Positions 6,582 to 15,113 of a stretch of DNA of 64,000 nt are shown piece by piece. Origin of the DNA: an uncultured Nesterenkonia sp. Its GTDB lineage: Bacteria; Actinomycetota; Actinomycetes; Actinomycetales; Micrococcaceae. Every line of letters begins with the position of its first letter. Position 1 is the stretch's first letter. The DNA is taken from the NCBI GenBank assembly GCA_946222885.1, contig CAMIAK010000001.1:248001-312000 (forward strand). Reading direction: 5' to 3'. A program made the position numbers and the translations under genes. Under the pieces are notes generated by a model. It was not told the origin of the DNA and ran no database searches. It saw only the letters and a list, made by a program, of their open reading frames with translations.

Positions 6582-8340
6582 TGCCGCCGCTGCCTATCTG
6601 CCGAACCGCACTGACGAAGCTGAGGAGATCAAGGCCTGGTATCGCCAGGAGCTATCAGAGACGCTCCCTCAGATCGGGCTGAAGTATGAGCCGGTCAAGT
6701 GCGGTCCGACGTGGCAGCACGACGGATCCTCATGGGTGCTTCCTCGCTGGTCCCTGGGATGGGAGGCGCTTGCCTTCGCTGGTCAGCACCTGACCCATAA
6801 GGGCAAGCCGTGGAAGTTCACTATGGAGCAGGCGCGCTTCCTGCTGTGGTTCTACTCGGTGGATGAGCATGGCGTCTTCGACTATCACTCCGCTGTCCTG
6901 CAACGCCTGAAGGGCTGGGGCAAGGACCCCTTCGCCGCGGTACTGTCCGCGTCGGTTCTTGTCGGTCCTCTCGAGTTCGATCACTGGGGTGCGGATGATC
7001 AGCCGGTGGGACGACAGGTCAGCGACTCTTGGGTGCAGATTGCGGCTGTTTCGCTGGATCAGACGAAGAACACGATGAAGATCTTCCCTGGCCTTATCCC
7101 GGCGGAGACTCGGCGGCTCTTCGGGATCCAGATCGGCAAGCAGAACGTCTGGGCTCGTGGTGATGAGGCCCAGATCGAGGCCGTGACTGCCTCCCCGATG
7201 GCTATTGAGGGCGGGCGTCCGAAGCTGATCATCCGGGCGGAGACCCAGAATTGGAACTCCTCCAATGGTGGCCATGACATGGCGGGTGCCATGGAGGGCA
7301 ACGCGGCGAAGGCTGAGATGGGCACGCCGGCTCGGATCTTGGACATCTGCAACGCTTACCGGCCTGGTGAGGATTCGGTAGGGCAGCAGCAGCGTGAGGC
7401 CTGGGAGGAGTCGCAGGGCGAGGATGCCAAGACTGCCGATTTCGGTCTCATGTATGACTCTCTGGAGGCTCCCCCCGAGGCGGCGCTGACGAAGGATGAT
7501 GCCCCGGAGGTCGTAGAGGCGGTCCGCGGTGACTCGGTGTGGCTCGACGCTAAGGGTCGCATCCTGAACTCGATCCTGAATCCGGCGAACAGCCCGGCGG
7601 AGTCGCGGCGCAAGTGGTACAACCAGGTGGTTGCCGCCGAGGATGCGTGGACGGAGCCACTGGAGTTTGACCCGCTCAAGGACACGGAGAAGGCGGTCGA
7701 GCCCAACGAGGAGGTCACTCTCTTCCTGGACTGCGCGAAAACCGACGACGCCACGGCTCTTGTCGGGTGCCGCATGTCGGATGGACATGTCTTCACAGTG
7801 GATATGTGGCAGCGCCCACCGGGCAAGCGCGGCGACGGATGGGTGGTGCCGCGCAACGCGGTCGATCAGCGGATCCGCGAGTGCCTGGACAAGTACCGGG
7901 TGGTCGGATTCTTCGGAGACCCGGCTCACGCCTTGGATGACGAGACGATGGACCGCTTTTGGGATCCGCTCTTCTCTGAATGGGACCTACTGGTGCGCCG
8001 CAAGGTCAAGGTCTGGGCGTCGGGAAAGACGACCGGGCGCGACTCCTCCGCGGTCATGTTCGACATGTCGGCCCGCGACAATGCACGGCGCTTCGCTGAG
8101 GCCGCGGCCTTCACGCTCGAGGAGATCAAGTCAGGCTCCTTCACCTGGGACGGCGACGCCAGACTCCGCAAACACGTGCTCAACGCACGCCGGTATCCGG
8201 TCCAGGGGTATGTGTCCATTGCCAAGGAATCCAGGGAATCCAAGAAGAAGGTTGACCTCGCGGTCGCCATGATCGGCGCTCGAATGGTCCGCCGGCAGGT
8301 GCTCACACAAGGGAAGAAGAGAGGTGGCGGCGTATGGTGA
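6565..8340 (+). CDS. Terminase large subunit
   Basis: About 591 residues, a normal length. The N-terminal ATPase shows an atypical Walker A (RLKGWGKDP, residues 114-122) and a following VWARGDEAQIEA and PKLIIRAETQ region corresponding to Walker B and coupling motifs. The C-terminal nuclease has LFLDCAKTDDATAL with Asp389 and Asp394/395, and a late VDLAVAMIGAR motif. It pumps DNA into the prohead and cuts concatemers. The ATG at 6565 overlaps the small subunit. A longer in-frame start at 6532 is possible. The last codons overlap the portal start. Confidence 0.93.
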   Translation: MARSRNAAAAYLPNRTDEAEEIKAWYRQELSETLPQIGLKYEPVKCGPTWQHDGSSWVLPRWSLGWEALAFAGQHLTHKGKPWKFTMEQARFLLWFYSVDEHGVFDYHSAVLQRLKGWGKDPFAAVLSASVLVGPLEFDHWGADDQPVGRQVSDSWVQIAAVSLDQTKNTMKIFPGLIPAETRRLFGIQIGKQNVWARGDEAQIEAVTASPMAIEGGRPKLIIRAETQNWNSSNGGHDMAGAMEGNAAKAEMGTPARILDICNAYRPGEDSVGQQQREAWEESQGEDAKTADFGLMYDSLEAPPEAALTKDDAPEVVEAVRGDSVWLDAKGRILNSILNPANSPAESRRKWYNQVVAAEDAWTEPLEFDPLKDTEKAVEPNEEVTLFLDCAKTDDATALVGCRMSDGHVFTVDMWQRPPGKRGDGWVVPRNAVDQRIRECLDKYRVVGFFGDPAHALDDETMDRFWDPLFSEWDLLVRRKVKVWASGKTTGRDSSAVMFDMSARDNARRFAEAAAFTLEEIKSGSFTWDGDARLRKHVLNARRYPVQGYVSIAKESRESKKKVDLAVAMIGARMVRRQVLTQGKKRGGGVW

Positions 8341-9653
8341 TGCGGGCTAGTGCCGTCATCGAGATGGCCCAGGACATGCTCATCCCAGAGCACAATCAGG
8401 TCAAGCGGGAGCTGGATCGGATTGACGGCTGGTGGCACATCAAGCCTGAGAAGACTCATCTTCCCAATGAGGCCAGCCGGGAGCACAAGGAGCTTCGTGA
8501 CCTTTCTGAGGACCGCTGGCTATCCTTGGTGGTCACCACCGTGGCGCAGCAGCTCGCCGTAGAGGCAGTGCGCTCTACCCGTGACGGAGCCCAGGTCGAT
8601 GCCATCTGGAGGCCCTGGCAGCGCAACCGGATGAAGTCTCGGCAGAAGGCTATCCACCACGCCGCCATCGGCTATGGACACGCTTATGCGACCGTGAAGC
8701 CCGGTGATACCGGAGCGGTCATCCGTGGCCGCTCTCCCCGTGAGGTGTACGCGGTCTACGCTGACGCCGCAGTCGATGAGTATCCGATGCACTATCTGGA
8801 CACTCGCAATGGCCTGGTGGTCACCGACGAGGATGCCGATTACTACCTCCACGACGACCACGGCCGGCTCCGGGTCATAGAGACTCGCATCCACGGCGTG
8901 GGTGTGCCTCCACTGATCCGGTACTCCAACAACATCGACCTGGAGGGACGCACCCCCGGTGAAGTGGAGCCGTACATCGCCACGGCGAAGCGGATCAACA
9001 AAACCACCTATGACCGGATGCTGGTCCAGCACCATGAGTCCTGGAAGATCCGCACCGCCACCGGCCTGGATGAGCCGGGATCCGAAGAGGAGAACGAGCT
9101 CCGGAAGATGCTCCTACGCCAGGGCGACATCCTCACTGGCGGGGAGGGCGTGGAGTTCGGCACCCTGGACGGCACGGACCCCAAGGGCTTCATTGAAGCT
9201 AAGGATGATGACGTCAAGACCCTTGCGGCGACTTCTCAGACTCCTTCCCATGCCCTCACCGGTGACATCATCAACTTGTCTGCTGACGCCATCACCGAGG
9301 CCCGCTCAATGCTGAACCTCAAGGCAGGGGAGCGCAAGCTTGCATTCGGAGACTCGCACTGCCAGGCGCTCCGCCTTGCGGCTCACATAGAGGGGCGCAA
9401 GGAAGACGCGGCAGACTTCAGCCTGGAAATCCAATGGGCTGACCTTGAGTCCCGCTCCATGAACCAGGCCGCTGATTCCCTCGGCAAGATCTCCCAGATG
9501 CTGGAAGTACCGCCAGAGCTTCTGTGGGACCGCATCCCCTCGGTGACGGCCGATGAGGCGAAGATGTGGCGAGACCACCGCCAGAAGAACCCATCTGACC
9601 AGCAGATGCTGGCGGCAGCACTGAGGGCTCAGGCCAGTGGCGCTGACGGATGA
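8334..9653 (+). CDS. Portal protein (SPP1 gp6-like)
   Basis: The 439-residue protein has features of portal proteins: an N-terminal helical part with DGWWHIKPEKTHLP and NEASREH, a TTVAQQLAVEAVR segment, a central DEYPMHYLDTRNG beta region, then PSHALTGDIINLSADAITEARSML with the long clip-to-crown helices. It forms the dodecameric ring at one capsid vertex. GAGG (8321-8324) precedes ATG 8334 by 9 bases. GTG 8337 and ATG 8340 are alternatives. It overlaps the MuF-like gene downstream. Confidence 0.9.
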   Translation: MVMRASAVIEMAQDMLIPEHNQVKRELDRIDGWWHIKPEKTHLPNEASREHKELRDLSEDRWLSLVVTTVAQQLAVEAVRSTRDGAQVDAIWRPWQRNRMKSRQKAIHHAAIGYGHAYATVKPGDTGAVIRGRSPREVYAVYADAAVDEYPMHYLDTRNGLVVTDEDADYYLHDDHGRLRVIETRIHGVGVPPLIRYSNNIDLEGRTPGEVEPYIATAKRINKTTYDRMLVQHHESWKIRTATGLDEPGSEEENELRKMLLRQGDILTGGEGVEFGTLDGTDPKGFIEAKDDDVKTLAATSQTPSHALTGDIINLSADAITEARSMLNLKAGERKLAFGDSHCQALRLAAHIEGRKEDAADFSLEIQWADLESRSMNQAADSLGKISQMLEVPPELLWDRIPSVTADEAKMWRDHRQKNPSDQQMLAAALRAQASGADG

Positions 9654-10476
9654 AGGCCGACGCCTCACCGAGGAACACCGTCTCGCCCAGCTGGCGGTCG
9701 GGGCGAACGCGGCGATCATCTCTGAGTCACTCTGGGACATGCTCGACCCCTACGACCTCGACGGCAGCCGTCAAGCCTGGATTGCGTCATCCCTGATCGC
9801 CGCCCAGCTGCAGTTCGGGCAGTCCACCAGCCTGGCCGAGACCTACGTGTCCTCCTACCAGGCGGTGGAGCTTCCTGGGGCCAATGAGATCGTCATCCGG
9901 CCATACTTTAGGCCGGAGCGCGTGGCTGAGGATCTGGACCTCGCGGGGCCACAGTACATCAAGGCGTTGGTGCGCGATCAGGGCCTGACTCCAGAGCAGG
10001 CGCATTCTGCCGCTCGGTCCCGCATGGTCGGTGTCTCTCGCAAGCACGCCATGAGCGGCGGCAGGGGCCTGATCGAGAACACTAACAATCAGGACCGCCG
10101 GGCCATCGGGTACCGCAGAGTGACAGATGGTGACCCGTGCACCTTCTGCGCGATGCTCGCCTCCCGTGGCGCCCATTTTGGTACTCAGCGTGCTCACTCG
10201 GTGTACAGGTCGGAGCGGACAGCTCTGGTGCGCAGCTCTGATGGAGGGAAATTCCATCTGCACTGCGCGTGCGCCACCGAGATCGTCTACGGCCACTGGG
10301 AGCCCAATGAGCGCGAACAGGTCTACGTGGACGCCTATGAGCGTGCTGCTCGGCAGCTCGACCAATCAGGCAAGCCCCGCACACAGAGTGAAGTCCTCTC
10401 GCTGATGCGCGCTGATGATCAGGCGAACTTCCGTGACGGCCTGACGCGCCGCCGTAATTCTCCCGAGTCTGACTGA
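9637..10476 (+). CDS. MuF-like minor head protein
   Basis: The 279-residue protein has the phage head morphogenesis pattern: a helical N-terminal half, ENTNNQDRRAIGYRRVTDGDPCTFCAMLASRGA (split here as NQDRRAIGYRRV and DPCTFCAML), then KFHLHCACATEIVYG. The two Cys-containing motifs are typical of the VG15/MuF-like minor capsid proteins encoded after the portal. The start is GTG 9637, overlapping the portal end by 17 bases. It may be ejected with DNA or bind the portal. Confidence 0.8.
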   Translation: MALTDEGRRLTEEHRLAQLAVGANAAIISESLWDMLDPYDLDGSRQAWIASSLIAAQLQFGQSTSLAETYVSSYQAVELPGANEIVIRPYFRPERVAEDLDLAGPQYIKALVRDQGLTPEQAHSAARSRMVGVSRKHAMSGGRGLIENTNNQDRRAIGYRRVTDGDPCTFCAMLASRGAHFGTQRAHSVYRSERTALVRSSDGGKFHLHCACATEIVYGHWEPNEREQVYVDAYERAARQLDQSGKPRTQSEVLSLMRADDQANFRDGLTRRRNSPESD

Positions 10477-10492
10477 CTGCGGGTTATCCACC

Positions 10493-10508
10493 GCGCCCCA
10501 GGAGGCGC
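10493..10508 (+). terminator. Small hairpin before the scaffold gene
   Basis: GCGCC (10493-10497) pairs with GGCGC (10504-10508) across a six-base loop. It has no T run, so it is more likely a processing or attenuation site than a full terminator. Confidence 0.35.
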
Positions 10509-10532
10509 TCTATCTGTACCCCTGGAGGGTCG

Positions 10533-11045
10533 ATGTCCGAAGAGAATCAGAATCCCACCCCTGATGATGCTGGCGAAGATCAGGATCTCGAAGAGCGCGA
10601 GCAGGACGAATCCCTGGAGGATGAATCCAGCGAAGAGCAGGACGACGACACTGACGGCGATTTCGACCGTGAGCGTGTCCTGCGCAAGCTCAAGAAGCTG
10701 AACTCCGAGAACCGCAATCTCCGTCAGGCCAAGAAGGACGCTGAGGCGCAGGCCAAGACGGCCGGCGAGAAGTCAGAGCAGGTGCAGGCCCTGGAGGCCA
10801 CCAATGCCCGCTACGAGACCCTTGCCGATAATGATCTGCCGCTGAAGCTTGCTAAGTGGATCTCGGCTACCGAGCCGGACAAGATCCTCGAGCAGGCCGA
10901 AGAGCTCCTCAGCCTGGGCTCCGCCGGCGGCAAGACCCCGCCGACTGACCAGCCTCGCGAGACGCCCAAGCAGCGACGCAAGCCGTACCAGGGCGACGAG
11001 ATCGGCGACCCGGACGACTTTGCCAAAACCATCTATTCCAACTGA
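10533..11045 (+). CDS. Capsid scaffolding protein
   Basis: The 170-residue protein is extremely acidic over residues 1-45 and continues as a long coiled coil (VLRKLKKLNSENRNLRQAKK and onward to about 95). It ends in a basic, proline-containing segment (PKQRRKPYQGDEIG). This acid-coil-basic layout immediately before the coat gene is that of phage scaffolds, which nucleate coat assembly and leave the head. GGAGGG (10524-10529) precedes ATG 10533. Confidence 0.85.
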   Translation: MSEENQNPTPDDAGEDQDLEEREQDESLEDESSEEQDDDTDGDFDRERVLRKLKKLNSENRNLRQAKKDAEAQAKTAGEKSEQVQALEATNARYETLADNDLPLKLAKWISATEPDKILEQAEELLSLGSAGGKTPPTDQPRETPKQRRKPYQGDEIGDPDDFAKTIYSN

Positions 11046-11088
11046 GCGCGTCACCGTGGCGCGCCGCATATCTAGGAGGTAGCCCGCC

Positions 11089-12012
11089 GTGGCACATACT
11101 CTTTACACTCCCGAGCAGGCGGCTCGCGCCACGCTGGCAGTCCTGCGCCACCAGACCCTCCTGCCGCGCACCGTGCGCCAGGACTTCTCTCAGGAGTTCG
11201 TGGCCGGACGCGGACAGACCGTCAACGTCCTCGGCCCGATCTCCGCCGGCGATGCACGGGTCTACACCAAGAGCGACCGCGATTCTCGCGCCGCGATCCA
11301 GTTCAACGATCTGGATCAGACCTGGTTCCCGGTGACCCTGGAGGATCAGGTCTACAACGCGATCCGACTGCCTGACGACTTCGCGACCTTCACTCTGACC
11401 AACCTCACTCAGCAGGTTCTGCGCCCGCAGGCTGAGTCCGTGGTCGATGAGCTTGCCGCTCCGCTGATCGCGCAGATGGTTGCCATCACCAACGAGGACG
11501 GCGCGGATGCGGTTCCTGCACTGGCTCCCGATGGCTCCAACTTCGCCGACGTCCTGGTGGCCCTGCGCAAGGTGCTCAACAAGCGCAAGGTGCCCGCTGC
11601 CGGTCGATATGTCGCCGTGGGTGCCAACGCTGAGGCTGCCCTGCTGCTGGCTCCCCAGCTGCAGAAGGTCAACGAGTCTGGCTCCTCCGAGGTGCTGCGT
11701 AACGCAACTCTCGGCCAGCTGTTCGGCTTCACGATCATCGCGGACCCGACCCTGCCGGATGACTTCATCCTGGCGTACAACCGGGACGCCTTCGCCCACG
11801 TGACCCGCCCGTCCCGCCAGCCTGACGGTGCCGCCTACTCGGCATCGGTGGCTGAGGGTGGCTACGCGCTGCGCTGGATTCAGCACTACAACCCGCTGCA
11901 GCTCGAGGACCAGTCCGTGGTGGACACCTTCTACGGTGCCACCACCCTGGACCCGCTGCGCGCAGTCTCCACCACCGTGGAAGGCGGCGGCGCCGGCGGC
12001 GCAGAGGGCTGA
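11089..12012 (+). CDS. Major capsid (coat) protein, P22-gp5-like
   Basis: The 307-residue protein starts at GTG 11089 behind TAGGAGG. Its sequence matches coat proteins annotated as P22 gp5-like in actinophages: TPEQAARATLAVLRHQTLLPRTV at the N-terminus (read in two parts TPEQAARATLAV and LRHQTLLPRTV), GRGQTVNVLGP, DQVYNAIRLPDDF, GRYVAVGANAEAALL, and GFTIIADPTLPDDF. These build the HK97-fold shell. A short GC palindrome lies between the scaffold stop and this gene (11047-11066). It has no sign of a protease-cleaved delta domain, consistent with a separate scaffold. Confidence 0.9.
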   Translation: MAHTLYTPEQAARATLAVLRHQTLLPRTVRQDFSQEFVAGRGQTVNVLGPISAGDARVYTKSDRDSRAAIQFNDLDQTWFPVTLEDQVYNAIRLPDDFATFTLTNLTQQVLRPQAESVVDELAAPLIAQMVAITNEDGADAVPALAPDGSNFADVLVALRKVLNKRKVPAAGRYVAVGANAEAALLLAPQLQKVNESGSSEVLRNATLGQLFGFTIIADPTLPDDFILAYNRDAFAHVTRPSRQPDGAAYSASVAEGGYALRWIQHYNPLQLEDQSVVDTFYGATTLDPLRAVSTTVEGGGAGGAEG

Positions 12013-12039
12013 TCGACTCGACGCAGATAGGAGGTGACC

Positions 12040-12468
12040 ATGGACACGCTCGCTTCAATCCAGGAGCTCTCCGACTGGATCGGGGAACCCATCCAGGAAG
12101 AGGCCGACGTCAAGCGCGCCGAGCTCTGCCTGCGGATCGCATCAGCGCTGGTCCGCAGCGAGGCTGGTCGCAAGTGGGACTCCGGAGAGGTCCCGGAAGC
12201 GGCGTCCATGGTCACCCTCTACTGCGCCTCACGGGTCTACGAGAACCGAGAGGCCGAGAACCAGTCCGGCATCGATAACTGGCAGGCGTCGCGGCAGGTC
12301 ATGGAGGCCGGCGCATACCTGACGGCCTCCGAGAAGCGGATGCTCAGCCAGATCAACCGGTCTCGATTCGGTGGTCTCGGCACCATCTCCACCACCAAGC
12401 AGGAGCGGGAGAAGCCTCACGGGTGGGTGCCCACGGATACTCCTGACGTCTACTTCCCCTGGTACTGA
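12040..12468 (+). CDS. Head-tail connector, gp6-like adaptor
   Basis: About 142 residues. The N-terminal helices LQELSDWIGEPI-like (SIQELSDWIGEPI) and RAELCLRIASALVRSEAGRKW match the adaptor proteins that dock under the portal. The C-terminus is polar with a final aromatic cluster (VYFPWY). AGGAGG (12029-12034) gives a clear site 5 bases before ATG 12040. An in-frame GTG at 12034 overlaps that site and is unlikely to be used. Confidence 0.75.
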   Translation: MDTLASIQELSDWIGEPIQEEADVKRAELCLRIASALVRSEAGRKWDSGEVPEAASMVTLYCASRVYENREAENQSGIDNWQASRQVMEAGAYLTASEKRMLSQINRSRFGGLGTISTTKQEREKPHGWVPTDTPDVYFPWY

Positions 12469-12477
12469 GGAGGCGGC

Positions 12478-12873
12478 ATGGGCATCAAGCAAGCTCTCAA
12501 GCGTGGCCGCAAGCTCGATGAGGAAGTCATGAATGACTCCTGTGTCATTAAGCGGCACACCGGGGAGCACCGGACCAACCCGGATACCGGAGTGGTGGAA
12601 GAAGTCGTCCTGGATGTTTATCGCGGACGGTGCTGGCTGAGCTCGTCGCCGGATACGGGTCGGACAATCCAGTCCGGAGAGCACTCCTACGCCACCGAGA
12701 CGCCGCGCCTGCATCTACCGCATGACGTGGCCGTGAGGATCGGAGACGTAGCCACGATCACTCAGACCCAGACCGGCAACCCGACTGTGGGCCTGAAGAT
12801 GACCCTGCTGGATCTTAATCGGGGCACCTACCGCACGTCGCAGCGCTGGAACGTGGAGGTGAAGACCCGATGA
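12478..12873 (+). CDS. Head-tail connector, DUF6093-like stopper
   Basis: The 131-residue protein is beta-rich. It includes DSCVIKRHTGEHRTNPDTGVV, split as DSCVIKRH and NPDTGVV, then VYRGRCWLSSS and PHDVAVRIGDVATIT. This pattern is found in actinophage stopper-like proteins encoded second after the coat. It would close the head after packaging. The ribosome site GAGGAGG precedes ATG 12478, and the stop overlaps the next gene. Confidence 0.7.
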   Translation: MGIKQALKRGRKLDEEVMNDSCVIKRHTGEHRTNPDTGVVEEVVLDVYRGRCWLSSSPDTGRTIQSGEHSYATETPRLHLPHDVAVRIGDVATITQTQTGNPTVGLKMTLLDLNRGTYRTSQRWNVEVKTR

Positions 12874-13250
12874 GCGGAGCAGGAGAACTCCGAGCCCTCG
12901 CCAGTGATCTTCGCCAGGCACCACGGAATCTCGAGTCTGAGACGAAGAGCATCATCAGCAAGGGTGGCGTCCAGATCAAGGACCGGATGCGCTCTGAAAT
13001 GGGACGCTCTCGACACTTTGGGCACATCGCCCGGTCCATTGACTTCGATGAGATCGGCAGCGGCGGAACCATCGGCGTCGAGGTCGGCCCTAACGCCGCT
13101 ACGAGCTCATCAGCGCCCCTGGCCGGCATTGCCTACTTCGGTGGTGCCAACGGCGGTGGTGGCACAGTGCCGGATCCGATGCAGGCCCTGGAGGACGAGG
13201 CCAACGAGACGGCCAGGTGGATCGCCAAGGCCGCTGGTGATGCTCTATGA
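12870..13250 (+). CDS. Tail completion / HK97 gp10-like protein
   Basis: The 126-residue protein begins with ELRALASDLRQAPRNLE, has a VQIKDRMRSEMG helix, then GVEVGPNAATSS and a Gly-rich loop before a last helix DEANETARWIAKAAGDAL. This is the layout of HK97 gp10-like neck proteins. It overlaps both neighbours by 4 bases. Its place between stopper and terminator supports the assignment. Confidence 0.75.
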   Translation: MSGAGELRALASDLRQAPRNLESETKSIISKGGVQIKDRMRSEMGRSRHFGHIARSIDFDEIGSGGTIGVEVGPNAATSSSAPLAGIAYFGGANGGGGTVPDPMQALEDEANETARWIAKAAGDAL

Positions 13251-13690
13251 CCGACTTCTACAAGGCCCTACAGGACCTCCTTCCGCCAGTGGTCCGCTCC
13301 TATATCGACGTGCCCCGACTCTCAACCCCGCCGGAGGCCGCCGACTTCCCCTACGTGGTCCTCGGGGGCACTGAGCCCAATGCGCTCTCCGGACCTGACC
13401 GCTTCCGCCCCACACTCTCCGACAAGCCCTCGAAGGTCGTCCTGGACATCCGGATCACCTACGCCGGGCTCACTAGAGAGTCGGTGCGGGTGATGATGCG
13501 CCACGTCCGCTCAGCCCTGGCGACACCGCCAGCCGTCGAGGGCTACCGGTGCCACCTGAGCCGCCCGACCACCCTCCAGGCGCTCACCGTGGACCGCGAC
13601 GTGTCCTGGGGCTCTCTCAACCCGCTCTACGCCCAAGACGAGCTACGTCTGACCGCACATCTAGCAGGAGGCTCCCATGCCCACCAGTGA
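13247..13690 (+). CDS. Tail terminator protein
   Basis: The 147-residue protein follows the minor tail protein U / terminator plan: an N-terminal helix (FYKALQDLLPPVVRSYI), PYVVLGGTEPNAL, then a KVVLDIRITYAG strand, a VMMRHVRSAL helix and a final beta hairpin. It should cap the tail tube and set its join to the head. It starts inside the upstream stop and overlaps the next small gene by 14 bases. Confidence 0.72.
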   Translation: MTDFYKALQDLLPPVVRSYIDVPRLSTPPEAADFPYVVLGGTEPNALSGPDRFRPTLSDKPSKVVLDIRITYAGLTRESVRVMMRHVRSALATPPAVEGYRCHLSRPTTLQALTVDRDVSWGSLNPLYAQDELRLTAHLAGGSHAHQ

Positions 13691-13883
13691 CGGATTCGTG
13701 ACCGCCGTGAGCCCCAAGGGGCAGAAGCGGCGCGTCCCTCTCCACTACCTGGAGAACAAGGCTCTGGGGTACAAGCTGCCACCGAAGGCGCGTGCATCCC
13801 AGCAGAAGGCTCCCAAGGAGCCGGAGGAAAAGAAGCCCACCACCACCGGCTCTAAGGCCGAGACCAAGAAGGAGACCAAGTAA
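13677..13883 (+). CDS. Small basic phage protein (68 aa)
   Basis: The ATG at 13677 is preceded by AGGAGG (13667-13672) inside the upstream gene. The first 35 residues resemble a short fold containing VPLHYLENKALGYKLP, a motif also common in small proteins at this place in actinophage genomes. The rest is a Lys/Glu-rich disordered tail with several KE repeats. The function is unknown. Confidence 0.6.
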   Translation: MPTSDGFVTAVSPKGQKRRVPLHYLENKALGYKLPPKARASQQKAPKEPEEKKPTTTGSKAETKKETK

Positions 13884-14416
13884 TGCCACGCGTACTTGCT
13901 GACGGCCAGACCAAGCTGTCCATTCTCACCGAGAAGCCCGCCAACGTGGGCGCCCCGACTGCCGCCGAGCTCAACGCCGGCCATGACATGTCGTGCGCGA
14001 TCCTCACCAGCGACTTCGAGTTCACTGCTGCCGCGTCGGACATGCGCGACAACAAGACTCTGTGCCAGCGAGGTAATGCCCAGCGGCCCGGCGCGAGGAA
14101 CCACAACGCCGCGGCCACCATCTACCGCGAGTACCTCGAAGGCGGCGGACCGGACGAGGAGGACGCCGACAAGGGATTCCAGGCCGTAAAGGCCCAGGGC
14201 ACCCAGGTCTGGGCCTACGGTCGCCTGACTGACAAGCGATCCTCGGAGGAATGGGCTGCCGGTGACGAGATCTACATGGGAGGCGAGTTCCTCACCGACA
14301 CTCCGACCCGCGGCGCACTGGACGATGACATTTCCTTCCGCGTCCAGTTCCTTCCCCAGGATGTCTACGACTTCATCGAGGTCGCATCCGATGGGTCCGG
14401 CGGCGGCGAGGCCTGA
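13883..14416 (+). CDS. Major tail tube protein
   Basis: The 177-residue protein lies between the terminator and the chaperones, the invariant place of the tail tube gene. It is beta-rich and includes AAELNAGHDMSCAILTSDFEF (seen as AAELNAGHDMSC and ILTSDFEF), ATIYREYLEGGGPDEED and FRVQFLPQDVYDFIEV. The second half matches the tube-fold strands of actinophage major tail proteins. The C-terminus is glycine-rich. The start overlaps the previous stop by one base. Confidence 0.8.
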   Translation: MPRVLADGQTKLSILTEKPANVGAPTAAELNAGHDMSCAILTSDFEFTAAASDMRDNKTLCQRGNAQRPGARNHNAAATIYREYLEGGGPDEEDADKGFQAVKAQGTQVWAYGRLTDKRSSEEWAAGDEIYMGGEFLTDTPTRGALDDDISFRVQFLPQDVYDFIEVASDGSGGGEA

Positions 14417-14435
14417 CCGCACATCCCCTTATACG

Positions 14436-14473
14436 CCGTGGCGCGGGCACTTCCAGGCTCGTCCGCGCCACGG
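14436..14473 (+). terminator. Perfect 11-bp stem hairpin after the tail tube gene
   Basis: CCGTGGCGCGG (14436-14446) pairs perfectly with CCGCGCCACGG (14463-14473). No T run follows. It probably protects the 3' end of the abundant tube mRNA or partially terminates transcription. Confidence 0.55.
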
Positions 14474-14513
14474 TCACCCCTTCATGGAGCCTGGAGACTA
14501 GAGGAGCCTGGAT

Positions 14514-15113
14514 ATGACTGAGACCCCCGAGACCACTGCATCCCCCGAAGACTTCAACATCGATGACTGGCTGCAGGATGCACACCTGCCCGAGGATTCC
14601 TGCGAGATCTACAAGCGCCCTGACGTCATCTCAGAGCTGACCCGGATCAAGGCGCGTATCGAGGAAGAGGAAGCCGCAGACAGCGGCAAGACCCTCGGCG
14701 GCAATCCCAAGGTCGGCGAGCTGCAGAAGCGATACGAGGAGCTGCTGGAGACCTTCGCCGACTCCCGAGCGACGGTCTATGTCCGCGCCGTCGCCGAGAA
14801 GACTCTCCGTGATCTGCGAGCCGAGCACGCCGTCGAGAAGGACGACTCGGCCAAGGTCAAGACGGAGAAGGCCACCGCACTGAGCTACGCGATCATGTCT
14901 CACGCCATCGTCGGCCTGGGAGGCAAGGACGGCACTCGGCACGAAGTCTCTCTGAGTCCGCAGCAGGTCGAAGTTCTTGAGTCCAAGATCGGTGACTCTC
15001 AGGGCAAGACGATCCTGGCGGCATGGAATCGTGCGCAGTCCCAGACTCCGGAGGTGACTGTAGATTTTTTGTCGCAGCCCTCTGGTATCAGCAAGGACGA
15101 TACCAGCGACTGA
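14514..15113 (+). CDS. Tail assembly chaperone gpG
   Basis: The 199-residue protein is acidic at its start and helical throughout, with LTRIKARIEEEEAAD and LSYAIMSHAIVGLGG segments. Position between tail tube and tape measure, and a slippery heptamer near its end (15065-15071), identify it as the G component of the G/GT chaperone pair that coats the tape measure during tail assembly. AGGAGCC precedes ATG 14514. Confidence 0.88.
   Translation: MTETPETTASPEDFNIDDWLQDAHLPEDSCEIYKRPDVISELTRIKARIEEEEAADSGKTLGGNPKVGELQKRYEELLETFADSRATVYVRAVAEKTLRDLRAEHAVEKDDSAKVKTEKATALSYAIMSHAIVGLGGKDGTRHEVSLSPQQVEVLESKIGDSQGKTILAAWNRAQSQTPEVTVDFLSQPSGISKDDTSD
15065..15071 (+). promoter_or_regulatory. -1 ribosomal frameshift site (slippery heptamer)
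   Basis: T TTT TTG is in the proper phase of the gpG frame (codons TTT 15066-15068, TTG 15069-15071). Slipping back one base moves ribosomes into the T frame, which is open to 15463. It lies 14 codons before the gpG stop. Confidence 0.88.

Noticed and set aside
6730..7929. A minus-strand open frame of 399 codons
   Set aside because: It is antisense to the large terminase and shows no domain.
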